This document shows, piece by piece, positions 27,584-35,003 of a stretch of DNA of 64,000 nucleotides. Origin of the DNA: Bacteroidota bacterium (GTDB lineage: Bacteria > Bacteroidota > Bacteroidia > Chitinophagales > Saprospiraceae); NCBI GenBank assembly GCA_016124585.1, contig WGNL01000020.1:62001-126000 (forward strand), in the 5' to 3' direction. The notes below the pieces were generated by a model. The model saw nothing but the letters and a program-made list of their open reading frames with translations. It made no database searches and was not told the origin of the DNA. The number at the start of each line of letters is the position of its first letter. Position 1 is the stretch's first letter. A program made the position numbers and the translations under genes.

Positions 27584-28257
27584 TTTTCAACAATGGTTAC
27601 GAGCTTACTAGAGTCATATATGGAGGTAGGAGAAATCACTTGTTCATTCAATGGTATATTAGCTCCATATCTTTCTTTGATTTTTTGTTTCACAATTTCA
27701 CTGCTTAAATCAAAATCAGAAAGCTTTTCTAACGCACCAATTTCAATCCCAGTAGCCTCCTTATATATCTTCCACACAAGTTCAGAGCAATAAATTCTGT
27801 CATCTGACCATTCAAAATATAGGTCATAATCTTTGCCTCTATATTTTTCACCGATATCCTTCATTTTTTCTAAAACATCAGTGGTGAGAACCTCAGTGGC
27901 GTTTTTGAGTCTTTTTACGATGTAGTGCTCACCTTTTCCGCGGTTTATCCATTCATTCAGAGGCGTAAGTTTCACTGGTTGAACGGCTTCATAAACATAG
28001 TAATCGGCTTCTTGCTTGTAAATAATTCCTATATGGCTGTACTTTGATTTTGTAGCAAGTTGGATGGCCTTACTTTGGCTCGATGTTGAAGTTTGAAAAA
28101 TTATATCGCCATCTTGAAGCTCATTTTGGCTATGAAAGCCTGCACTCATTTGTACTTCCTCGTTATTTTTATAGGGAATCTTTGGCGACCGCATAAACCA
28201 CAATGCCGCTAATATGAATATGATAAACCCAATAGTTGCGAGGAGTCTTTTTTTCAT
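27580..28257 (-). CDS. YiiX-like permuted papain-fold (NlpC/P60-type) cysteine hydrolase
   Basis: 225 residues from the ATG at 28257, with one N-terminal membrane segment ([18 protein letters not shown]). The permuted NlpC/P60 fold shows [30 protein letters not shown] with the catalytic His and [17 protein letters not shown] with the catalytic Cys. Such proteins cleave amide or ester bonds in peptidoglycan or lipids. Its function beside pectin genes is unclear. It overlaps GH95 by 4 bp and follows uxaA, so it shares their transcript. Base composition is more AT-rich than its neighbours. Confidence 0.8.
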   Translation of the reverse strand: MKKRLLATIGFIIFILAALWFMRSPKIPYKNNEEVQMSAGFHSQNELQDGDIIFQTSTSSQSKAIQLATKSKYSHIGIIYKQEADYYVYEAVQPVKLTPLNEWINRGKGEHYIVKRLKNATEVLTTDVLEKMKDIGEKYRGKDYDLYFEWSDDRIYCSELVWKIYKEATGIEIGALEKLSDFDLSSEIVKQKIKERYGANIPLNEQVISPTSIYDSSKLVTIVEK

Positions 28258-28258
28258 T

Positions 28259-28286
28259 GTCAATTATCAATTCTCCATTTTCCATT
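28259..28286 (-). repeat. Heptad repeat between uxaA and the YiiX-like gene
   Basis: On the plus strand it parses as GTCAATT, ATCAATT, CTCCATT, TTCCATT. The last unit includes the uxaA stop codon (TAA on the minus strand) and the first touches the YiiX-like ATG, so the repeat fills the whole junction. Confidence 0.6.
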
Positions 28287-29937
28287 ACAAAGACACCCCC
28301 CGTTTCCAGGGAATAAAATCATCCTGCCCCAAACGCTCCGCATGGGTAAATTGCTCACCATTAGCCACCCGGATCAGCAAATCCAGCAGTTCCTCGCCTT
28401 TGGTTTCAATCGTATCCTCGCCGGAAATGACCGTTCCCGCATTGATGTCGATGATGTCGGACATGCGGTTGGCGAGGACGGTATTGCTCGCCATTTTGAT
28501 GGTCGGGGCAATGGGATTGCCCGTCGGCGTGCCGAGGCCAGTGGTGAAAACGATGAGGTTGCAGCCAGAACCCGCCAAGGCAGTGGTGCTTTCTACGTCG
28601 TTGCCGGGGGTGCAAAGCAGGTTCAGGCCGGGGTGGGAAGCCTGTTCGGTGTAGTCCAGCACATCGGTGACGGGCGAAGTGCCGCCTTTTTTGGCAGCGC
28701 CCGCCGATTTCATGGCGTCGGTGATGAGGCCGTCCTTGATATTGCCGGGCGAGGGGTTGTTGTAAAAACCGGAGCCGACCTCCTCTGCCCGCTTCGAATA
28801 GGTACGCATCAGATGGGCGAATTTTTCGGCGTTTTCATCCGTCGTACAGCGGTTGATGAGTTCCTGTTCCACACCGTTCAGCTCAGGGAATTCGGAGAGG
28901 ATGGTCGTGCCGCCCAGTGCCACCAACAGGTCGGAGGCATAGCCCAGCGCTGGGTTGGCGGAAATGCCCGAAAACCCATCCGAACCGCCACATTCGAGGC
29001 CGAGCATGAGCTTCGTCAGCGGGGCCGGTTTCCGCTCGGCTTGGTTGGCTTCCACCAGGCCGATGAAGGTTTTTTTCACGGCTTGCGCAATCAATTCCCG
29101 TTCGGAACTGATTTTTTGTTGTTCCAAAATGAAAAGCGGTTTTTTGAAATCCGGGTCGAATTCCTGAATCGCATTTTCCAAAAACTTGAACTGGGCGTTC
29201 TGGCAGCCGAGGCTCAGCACGGTTGCTCCAGCTACGTTCGGGTGGGTGATGTATCCGGCCAACAACCGACAGAGGGCTTCGGAGTCTTGCCGGATGCCCC
29301 CGCAACCGCCGTCGTGAGTAAGGAATTTGATGCCGTCCACATTCGGGAACAAGCGGTTCCGCTGGATGTCGCTGCCCGTTTTGATGATGTCAGACTGCAA
29401 TAATTCATCGGTACTAGCACCGTTTTTATATTGCGAAATAAGGCTTTCCATGTTCACCGAAAAATCCCGGTCGGTGGCATAGCCCAGTTTCTCCAGCATT
29501 GCCTCCTGTATGACCTTGATATTCCTGTTTTCACAAAAAACCAGTGGCACAACGAGCCAATAGTTCCGCGTACCGACCTTGCCATCCGCCCGGTGGAAAC
29601 CGTTGAAACTGTGGCTTTTGAATTTGGAAATATCCGGTGCCTGCCAATCTGCTTGGCGGCTGCCGACCGCGTAATCGTTGGAGGCATGCACCACATTTTC
29701 AGTGCTGATCCGGCTTCCCAGTGGAATAGGCCGAAGCGCTTTTCCGACCGTCACGCCGTACATCGTGATGATTTCACCTTCGGCAAAATCCCGCTCTGCG
29801 AATTTGTGCTTGGTAGGGATGTTCTCCAGCAGTTGGAAAGTTTGGCCATTTAAAACGGCTTCGTCGCCTGCGGCAAAATCTTGCAGCGCAACGATCACAT
29901 TATCGGAAGGATGGACTTTTAAGACCTTGTTTTTCAT
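28285..29937 (-). CDS. uxaA: Altronate dehydratase
   Basis: 550 residues, a fused full-length UxaA: an N-terminal SAF-type domain (VHPSDNVIVALQDFAAGDE) and the large catalytic domain. The latter shows NGFHRADGKVGTRNYW, THDGGCGGIRQDSEALCRL with the metal-binding Cys, MLGLECGGSDGFSGISANPA and the C-terminal TGLGTPTGNPIAPTIKMASN. It dehydrates D-altronate to 2-keto-3-deoxygluconate in the cytoplasm. It lies between the TRAP permease gene and the YiiX-like gene on the minus strand. Confidence 0.95.
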   Translation of the reverse strand: MKNKVLKVHPSDNVIVALQDFAAGDEAVLNGQTFQLLENIPTKHKFAERDFAEGEIITMYGVTVGKALRPIPLGSRISTENVVHASNDYAVGSRQADWQAPDISKFKSHSFNGFHRADGKVGTRNYWLVVPLVFCENRNIKVIQEAMLEKLGYATDRDFSVNMESLISQYKNGASTDELLQSDIIKTGSDIQRNRLFPNVDGIKFLTHDGGCGGIRQDSEALCRLLAGYITHPNVAGATVLSLGCQNAQFKFLENAIQEFDPDFKKPLFILEQQKISSERELIAQAVKKTFIGLVEANQAERKPAPLTKLMLGLECGGSDGFSGISANPALGYASDLLVALGGTTILSEFPELNGVEQELINRCTTDENAEKFAHLMRTYSKRAEEVGSGFYNNPSPGNIKDGLITDAMKSAGAAKKGGTSPVTDVLDYTEQASHPGLNLLCTPGNDVESTTALAGSGCNLIVFTTGLGTPTGNPIAPTIKMASNTVLANRMSDIIDINAGTVISGEDTIETKGEELLDLLIRVANGEQFTHAERLGQDDFIPWKRGVSL

Positions 29938-29952
29938 AAATGGGAAAGTGAT

Positions 29953-31239
29953 TTAGAACCCAAACAACTTCGGCAGCCACAGGCTCAGGGCAGGGATATA
30001 AGTCACCAGCATCAACGAAACCAGCATGGCCACGAACAGCGGCAGCAAGGGGCGAATGACCTTCTGAATAGTGGTCCCGGCCACGCCGACCCCGACGAAC
30101 AGCACCGAGCCGACGGGCGGCGTGCACAGTCCGATGCAGAGGTTCAGTACCATGATGATACCGAAATGAGTAGGGTTCATGCCAAGCTTGGTGACCACTG
30201 GCAGGAAGATCGGTGTGAAAATCAACACTGCCGGGGTCATGTCCATAAACACACCGACGAACAGCAGCAACAGGTTGATTATCAACAGGATAACAAACTT
30301 GTTGTCGCTGATGGACAGCATGGCATCGGTGATGGCCTGCGGGATGTTCTCATAGGCCATGATCCAGGACATGCTCATGGACGTGGCGATGAGCAGCAGC
30401 ACGATGGCCGTCGTGGCGACGGTGCTGAGAAAGATGTCGGGGAGCTCCTTCAGCGACAGTTCCTTGTAAAGATAGGTCAGCACGAGGCAGTACAGCACCG
30501 CTACCGCAGAGGCTTCGGTGGCGGTGAAAATCCCTACCACGATGCCGCCGATGACCACGACCAACAGGAACAGACTCGGCAATGCCTGTACGAAAGTACG
30601 GGCGACCTTGCTCAGTTTTATCTGCTCCCCAGCGGGGAACTTCCGGTATTTCGACCAGATGGCCGCCGTCACCATCAGCATCAAGCCAGTAAGGATCCCA
30701 GGGATATAGCCCGCTAGAAACAGCGCCGCAATCGAGACACCCCCGCTGGCCAAGGAATACACGATGAGGATGTTGCTCGGCGGGATGACCAAGCCTGTGG
30801 TGCTAGAAGTGACGTTTACCGCTGCCGCAAACTGTTTGGAATATCCTTCCTTCTCCATTTCGGCGCCCAGCATGCTGCCCAAGGCCGAAACCGCCGCCAC
30901 CGCAGAACCGGAGATGGCACCGAACAGCATGGCGGCGATGATGTTCACATGTGCCAAACCACCGGGCAGCGCCCCCACCAGCGACTTGGCAAAGGCCACC
31001 AGCCGCCGGGCTATGCCGCCCTTGTTCATGATCTGCCCAGCCAGCACGAAGAACGGGATAGCCAGCAGCGAAAAACTGTCCAGCCCAGTGGCCATCCGCT
31101 GCGCCACCGTCGTGAAGGACGGGATGATCGGGATGCTCACCAACATCGTGCAGATGCTGCTGATGCCGATGCTCCACGCAACGGGCACCCCAATGGCGAT
31201 GAGGATGAGGAAAGTGAGTACAAGTATGAGAACTTCCAT
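29953..31239 (-). CDS. dctM: TRAP transporter large permease subunit (DctM)
   Basis: 428 residues and 12 or so hydrophobic helices. DctM blocks are VPVAWSIGISSI, PFFVLAGQIMNKGGIARRLV, SGSAVAAVSALGSMLGAEM, TSSTTGLVIPPSNILIVYS and FVGVFMDMTPAVLIFTPIFL. Together with DctQ and DctP it forms a sodium-driven TRAP importer of the inner membrane, here most likely for galacturonate, an unsaturated-uronate product or a keto-acid. The adjacent uxaA and eda genes support a uronate substrate. It is 15 bp upstream of uxaA. Confidence 0.95.
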   Translation of the reverse strand: MEVLILVLTFLILIAIGVPVAWSIGISSICTMLVSIPIIPSFTTVAQRMATGLDSFSLLAIPFFVLAGQIMNKGGIARRLVAFAKSLVGALPGGLAHVNIIAAMLFGAISGSAVAAVSALGSMLGAEMEKEGYSKQFAAAVNVTSSTTGLVIPPSNILIVYSLASGGVSIAALFLAGYIPGILTGLMLMVTAAIWSKYRKFPAGEQIKLSKVARTFVQALPSLFLLVVVIGGIVVGIFTATEASAVAVLYCLVLTYLYKELSLKELPDIFLSTVATTAIVLLLIATSMSMSWIMAYENIPQAITDAMLSISDNKFVILLIINLLLLFVGVFMDMTPAVLIFTPIFLPVVTKLGMNPTHFGIIMVLNLCIGLCTPPVGSVLFVGVGVAGTTIQKVIRPLLPLFVAMLVSLMLVTYIPALSLWLPKLFGF

Positions 31240-31242
31240 TTT

Positions 31243-31328
31243 TTTAATTGAAAATGGAGAATTGAAAATTGTAAATTATGCTTGCAAAACGGGCCATTGT
31301 CAGTTTTCAACTTTCAATTCTCCATTCA
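31243..31328 (-). repeat. Heptad repeats filling the dctQ-dctM junction
   Basis: Two blocks of degenerate 7-bp units flank about 20 bp of other sequence. On the plus strand these are TTTTAAT TGAAAAT GGAGAAT TGAAAAT TGTAAAT (31243-31277) and GTCAGTT TTCAACT TTCAATT CTCCATT (31299-31326). The two blocks are in opposite orientation. The second block lies inside the dctQ coding end, supplying its last residues (NGELKVEN) and stop. Confidence 0.6.
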
Positions 31329-31770
31329 TTAAATCATTTATTTTGTAATAAACTACCAACAAGCCGCTCAGCGGCAGGACCGCATAGACTACATACATGG
31401 GGATACGCATGGCCGCTGATAACTGTCCCAAAACCTGCGTGATGTACATCAGCCGAAGACCACCGATGACCATGACGCAGACCGCAAAAGCTATGATGAC
31501 GAAATTGATAAACACAAAGAGCCTGCGTTGATTGGCAGTGCTCAATTTGGGCATCAACAAGTCAATGGAAAGGTGCATGTGCTGCCCTGCTGCATAGGCC
31601 GCACCCAGTATGCCAATCCAAATCAACAGGAAGCGGGCCAGCTCTTCCGACCAATCAGCCTGGCTGCCCAATGCGTAGCGGGTGACCACGCCCCACAGCA
31701 CGTCCAGCGTCATGACGGCCATCAGCAGAACAAGCACATAGCCGAGGTATTTATTGATGGTTGTTTTCAT
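31300..31770 (-). CDS. dctQ: TRAP transporter small permease subunit (DctQ)
   Basis: 156 residues from the ATG at 31770 (an upstream TTG is less likely), with four hydrophobic helices. The DctQ features are YALGSQADWSEELARFLLIW with the conserved Trp-Glu-Glu region and LGAAYAAGQHMHLSIDLL. It pairs with DctM in the uronate TRAP transporter. The last eight or so residues (NGELKVEN) are encoded by a heptad repeat, so the natural C-terminus seems to have been lengthened or replaced by repeat sequence. Confidence 0.92.
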   Translation of the reverse strand: MKTTINKYLGYVLVLLMAVMTLDVLWGVVTRYALGSQADWSEELARFLLIWIGILGAAYAAGQHMHLSIDLLMPKLSTANQRRLFVFINFVIIAFAVCVMVIGGLRLMYITQVLGQLSAAMRIPMYVVYAVLPLSGLLVVYYKINDLMNGELKVEN

Positions 31771-31797
31771 AATTATCAATTATCAACTAATTAACTG
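31771..31797 (-). repeat. Heptad repeat between dctP and dctQ
   Basis: On the minus strand TTAATTAG TTGATAA TTGATAA TTATG runs from the dctP stop codon to the dctQ ATG. The whole intergenic spacer is therefore repeat sequence. Confidence 0.5.
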
Positions 31798-32761
31798 CTT
31801 GTATCTCTTGAATCAGCTCATATTTCTCGGGCTGGTTTTTATAGTTGTCAAAGATGGATTTCGTTTTTTCGGAGAAAAGTTTCTTATCGGGGATAATGAT
31901 TTCCACACCAGCGGCCTTCACGGAATCGAGGGCCTCCTCTTCCGCTTTTTGCCAAAGGATTCGCTCGTAGTCCCGGGCCTCGTCGGCAGCTTCTTGGAGC
32001 CATTGCTGTTCCTGCGCATCCAGCCGGTTCCAAAAAACGGTGCTGATGATGAGAATATCCGGCACGGCGGTATGCTCGTTCAGGGTGTAGTACTTACAGA
32101 CTTCGTAGTGCCGGGAAGTGAAAAAGCTGGGCGGGTTGTTCTCTGCACCGTCCACGACGCCTTGTTGGAGGGCGGTGTACAGTTCGCCCCAGGAAATGGG
32201 CGTCGGTGCAGCGCCCAGCGACCGCACGAGGTTCATCGCCGTGACGCTTTCCTGTACCCTGATTTTCTTGTTGGCCAGATCCTCCGGGGTGCGGATGGGA
32301 GTCTTAGCATAAAATGAGCGCTGCCCCGCATCGAAATAGGTGAGACCTCGCAGCCAATATTTTTCGCTCTGCACCAGAAGTTTCTTGCCCACCTCGCCGT
32401 CCAGCACATGGTAGATATGCTCCCGGTCACGGAAGATATAGGGCAGGCTCAGCACCTCGATGTTCGGGGCAAAATTTTCCATGACCGCCGCTGAGACCTT
32501 CGTCATGCCGAGGCTGCCGATCTGGAGCAGTTCCAAGCACTGGCGCTCGCTGCCGAGCTGTCCGCTGGGATAGATTTCAAGGCGCAGCTTGCCACCCGAC
32601 TTCTCCTCCAGCTTTTCCGACATGAATACCATCGCCTCGTGCACAGGATGCTTGACGTCCAGCCCATGGGCGAGCTTCAGCGTCTTCACCTCCGTCAGCT
32701 TGGCACAGCTCGCCGTGAAGAGCACCAAAAGGATAATTGTTGCCTGTCCATACCTCATCAT
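31787..32761 (-). CDS. dctP: TRAP transporter substrate-binding lipoprotein (DctP)
   Basis: 324 residues. The leader ends in LLVLFTASCAK, a lipobox, so the binding protein is predicted to be tethered rather than freely periplasmic. The DctP fold shows LKLAHGLDVKHPVHEAMVFM, SGGKLRLEIYPSGQLGSERQ, NKKIRVQESVTAMNLVRSLG and PTPISWGELYTALQQGVVDG. The Arg in KIRVQE is the one that salt-bridges a carboxylate ligand in this family, fitting a uronic acid. It is encoded next to dctQ and eda. Confidence 0.94.
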   Translation of the reverse strand: MMRYGQATIILLVLFTASCAKLTEVKTLKLAHGLDVKHPVHEAMVFMSEKLEEKSGGKLRLEIYPSGQLGSERQCLELLQIGSLGMTKVSAAVMENFAPNIEVLSLPYIFRDREHIYHVLDGEVGKKLLVQSEKYWLRGLTYFDAGQRSFYAKTPIRTPEDLANKKIRVQESVTAMNLVRSLGAAPTPISWGELYTALQQGVVDGAENNPPSFFTSRHYEVCKYYTLNEHTAVPDILIISTVFWNRLDAQEQQWLQEAADEARDYERILWQKAEEEALDSVKAAGVEIIIPDKKLFSEKTKSIFDNYKNQPEKYELIQEIQAVN

Positions 32762-32768
32762 AGCTGCA

Positions 32769-33440
32769 CTATTTATTCCTTAGTTTCTGGATCATGTCCA
32801 GCGTCTCTCCTACCCTTTTCTCCAGTTCCCCGAAATCCCCGTTCTTCAGGATGTCTGACGAAATCAGTTGCGAGCCCATGCCAACGCAGGTCACGCCCGC
32901 ATCGAACCATTTTTTCAGGTTGTCTTCGGTCGGTGTGACGCCGCCCGTCGGCATGATGCTCGTCCAAGGCTGCGGGCCTTTGATGTTTTTAACAAAATCG
33001 GGCCCGTAGGTGCCGCCGGGGAATAGCTTGACAATCTCGCAGCCCAGTTCCTCCGCCCGGCATATCTCGGTGAGGGAGCCGCAGCCCGGTGACCATAGCA
33101 CCTTCCGGCGGTTGCAGACGGTGGCGATGTCTTCCCGCAGCACGGGCGTCACCACGAAATTTGCCCCCAACTGCATGTACAGGCTTGCTGCCGCCGCATC
33201 CGTGACGGAGCCGACTCCCAGCATCATTTCGGGCAGTTCCTTGGCGCAAAACTTGTTCAGCTCGCCAAACACTTCGTGGGCAAAATCGCCCCGGTTGGTG
33301 AATTCCAACAGCCTTGCGCCGCCCTTGTAGCAGGCTGCCAACACCTTTTTGCCCAGTTCCACATCGGCGTGGTAAAACAGCGGCACCATGCCCTGCTCTG
33401 CCATTTTTTGGGCGACTTGTATTCTTGTGAATCGAGCCAT
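32769..33440 (-). CDS. eda: KDPG/KHG aldolase (2-dehydro-3-deoxy-phosphogluconate aldolase)
   Basis: 223 residues, a TIM-barrel class I aldolase. It splits 2-keto-3-deoxy-6-phosphogluconate into pyruvate and glyceraldehyde-3-phosphate, the last step of the uronate branch. The blocks are MVPLFYHADVELGKKVL, GARLLEFTNRGDFA, MLGVGSVTDAAAA, VTPVLRED and CEIVKLFPGGTYGPDFVKNI with the Schiff-base Lys in VKLFP. SIMPTGGV follows near the phosphate site. It is cytoplasmic, 7 bp from dctP. The spacing towards kdgK is interrupted by the four-helix-bundle gene. Confidence 0.94.
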   Translation of the reverse strand: MARFTRIQVAQKMAEQGMVPLFYHADVELGKKVLAACYKGGARLLEFTNRGDFAHEVFGELNKFCAKELPEMMLGVGSVTDAAAASLYMQLGANFVVTPVLREDIATVCNRRKVLWSPGCGSLTEICRAEELGCEIVKLFPGGTYGPDFVKNIKGPQPWTSIMPTGGVTPTEDNLKKWFDAGVTCVGMGSQLISSDILKNGDFGELEKRVGETLDMIQKLRNK

Positions 33441-33476
33441 TTTAATTGATAATTAAAAATTGACAATTGATAATTA
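33441..33476 (+). repeat. Heptad repeat, left inverted copy flanking the four-helix-bundle gene
   Basis: AATTGAT AATTAAA AATTGAC AATTGAT AATTA is read on the plus strand. The 24 bases at 33444-33467 match the reverse complement of 33911-33934 at 23 of 24 positions. The repeat also contributes the stop codon of the four-helix-bundle gene. Confidence 0.7.
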
Positions 33477-33842
33477 TGGGGCTTTGTCACCATTTCCTCC
33501 TTTTGAGGTTTTTATAATGGCGACTAGGATTTTAATAATTTCAATGCAATCGTTCCATATTGATTCGAATTCTATTTGGGAGATATAATTCCCCTCTTTT
33601 ATCATGTGCAACCAATATTCCGATTCGTTGGCTTCTTTCAACGCCATGCTCAATTTATGAATGAAATCCTTGGTGCTTTCAGCATGTTCAGCTTCCCTAA
33701 CGATTGCCCCAACTGCGGTTCCACTTCTTTTCAATTGTTTTGAAATGACAAATTCCTTCTTGGTTTCTTCCAAATAAGCACACATCCGAACAATGCGTTT
33801 TCCGAAAGCAAATGTTTTATCCTTGATTACATTTTCTTTCAT
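33474..33842 (-). CDS. Four-helix-bundle protein (23S rRNA IVS-encoded protein family)
   Basis: 122 residues. It matches the IVS/S23-type four-helix-bundle family: FAFGKRIVRMCAYLEETKKE, FVISKQLKRSGTAVGAIVRE, AEHAESTKDFIHKLSMALKE and ANESEYWLHMIKEGNYIS. These are the standard motifs, including the SKQLxRSGTAVGA and ESEYWL segments. The fold is shared with bAvd of diversity-generating retroelements, but no reverse transcriptase is nearby. It interrupts the kdgK-eda junction of a catabolic operon, is more AT-rich than the operon, and is bracketed by inverted heptad repeats. Function unknown; an RNA- or nucleic-acid-binding role is only inference. Confidence 0.85.
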   Translation of the reverse strand: MKENVIKDKTFAFGKRIVRMCAYLEETKKEFVISKQLKRSGTAVGAIVREAEHAESTKDFIHKLSMALKEANESEYWLHMIKEGNYISQIEFESIWNDCIEIIKILVAIIKTSKGGNGDKAP

Positions 33843-33910
33843 TTTAGATGAGGTATGTTTAAATGATAATTGAATTGAAATTAATCCAGTAATGTACTCG
33901 TCCTGAGCGC

Positions 33911-33945
33911 ATTTTCAATTTTTAATTATCAATTTTCAATTACCT
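33911..33945 (-). repeat. Heptad repeat, right inverted copy flanking the four-helix-bundle gene
   Basis: TTTTCAA TTTTTAA TTATCAA TTTTCAA TTACC is read on the plus strand. It is the inverted partner of 33444-33467 (23 of 24 bases) and supplies the kdgK stop codon. Confidence 0.7.
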
Positions 33946-34977
33946 CGACACTCGCCCAGATGCATCACCGCCCATCAGCGTCTCTACCTCTTTCACCGTC
34001 ACCAAATTTGCATCGCCGTAAATCGTGTGCTTCAGGCAAGAGGCTGCCACGGCGAAGTCCAGTGCTTTCTGGTCGTCGCCAGGCCAGGTGATGAGGCCGT
34101 AGATGAGGCCGCCCATGAAGCTGTCGCCACCGCCGACCCGGTCCACGATGTGGGTGATCTGGTAGGTGGGTGCTTCGTAGAGCTTTTCACCATCATAGAG
34201 CACGCCCGACCAGGTGTTGTGGCTGGCGCTGATGCTGCCCCGCAGGGTCGTGATGACCTTCTTCGCACGCGGGAACATCTGCATCAACTGCTTCAGCACG
34301 GACAAGTAGGCCTGTGCATCTACGGAGCCGCCGTGTGTCACGTCCACGCCCTCCGGGTGTAGGCCGAAGTGCTTCTCGGCGTCTTCTTCATTTCCCAAAA
34401 TCACATCGCAGCCCTGCACGAGGGCGGGCATGATGTCGCCGGGTTGCTTGCCGTATTTCCAGAGGTTCTTGCGGTAGTTGAGGTCGGTGGAGACGGTGAC
34501 TCCCATGCGGTTGGCGGTCTGGATAGCCTCAAGGCAAGCATCGGCAGCGCCCTGCGAGATGGCCGGGGTGATACCCGTCCAGTGGAACCACTGCGCATCC
34601 TTGAACACTTCTTCCCAATCCACCATGCCCGCCTGGATGCTGGCCATGCCTGAGTGCGCCCGGTCGTAAACGACCTTGCTGGCCCGGCTCACGGCGCCCA
34701 TTTCAAGGAAATAAATCCCGAGCCGCTCGCCACCCCGTGCCACGAAGCGGGTGCCGACGTTGCGCTTGCGCATCTCCATCAGGGCGCAGTCGCCGAGGTC
34801 GTTGTTCGGCAGTCGAGTGACGAATTCCGTGGGCAAGCCAAAATTGGCAAGCGAAACAGCCACGTTGCTCTCGCCGCCGCCGTACACCACGTCAAACTGG
34901 CTGGCCTGGCTGAAACGCTGGAAGCCCGGCGGCGTCAACCTCAGCATTAGCTCGCCAAATGTTACTATCTTATTCAT
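33940..34977 (-). CDS. kdgK: 2-keto-3-deoxygluconate kinase, PfkB family
   Basis: 345 residues, a ribokinase-fold sugar kinase that phosphorylates 2-keto-3-deoxygluconate to KDPG with ATP. The start MNKIVTFGELMLRLTPPG is typical of KdgK. VVYGGGESNVAVSLANFGL is the substrate loop, and the C-terminal HIVDRVGGGDSFMGGLIYG contains the anion hole and the catalytic Asp. It is the convergence point for galacturonate (UxaCBA) and unsaturated-uronate (KduI-like/KduD) routes. It lies between uxaC and the four-helix-bundle gene. Confidence 0.94.
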   Translation of the reverse strand: MNKIVTFGELMLRLTPPGFQRFSQASQFDVVYGGGESNVAVSLANFGLPTEFVTRLPNNDLGDCALMEMRKRNVGTRFVARGGERLGIYFLEMGAVSRASKVVYDRAHSGMASIQAGMVDWEEVFKDAQWFHWTGITPAISQGAADACLEAIQTANRMGVTVSTDLNYRKNLWKYGKQPGDIMPALVQGCDVILGNEEDAEKHFGLHPEGVDVTHGGSVDAQAYLSVLKQLMQMFPRAKKVITTLRGSISASHNTWSGVLYDGEKLYEAPTYQITHIVDRVGGGDSFMGGLIYGLITWPGDDQKALDFAVAASCLKHTIYGDANLVTVKEVETLMGGDASGRVSR

Positions 34978-35003
34978 GTAATTGAGAATGGAAAATTAAA
35001 AAT
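34978..35003 (-). repeat. Heptad repeat between uxaC and kdgK
   Basis: On the minus strand TTTAATT TTTAATT TTCCATT CTCAATT ACATG links the uxaC end to the kdgK ATG. The last codons and stop of uxaC (F-N-F-stop) are written in repeat units. Confidence 0.5.

Noticed and set aside
28342-29403. 353-codon open frame antisense to uxaA
   Set aside because: uxaA on the other strand is complete and well conserved; this frame shows no motif.
33474-33842. Diversity-generating retroelement accessory (Avd) gene
   Set aside because: The fold is related, but no reverse transcriptase, template repeat or variable target gene is present nearby.
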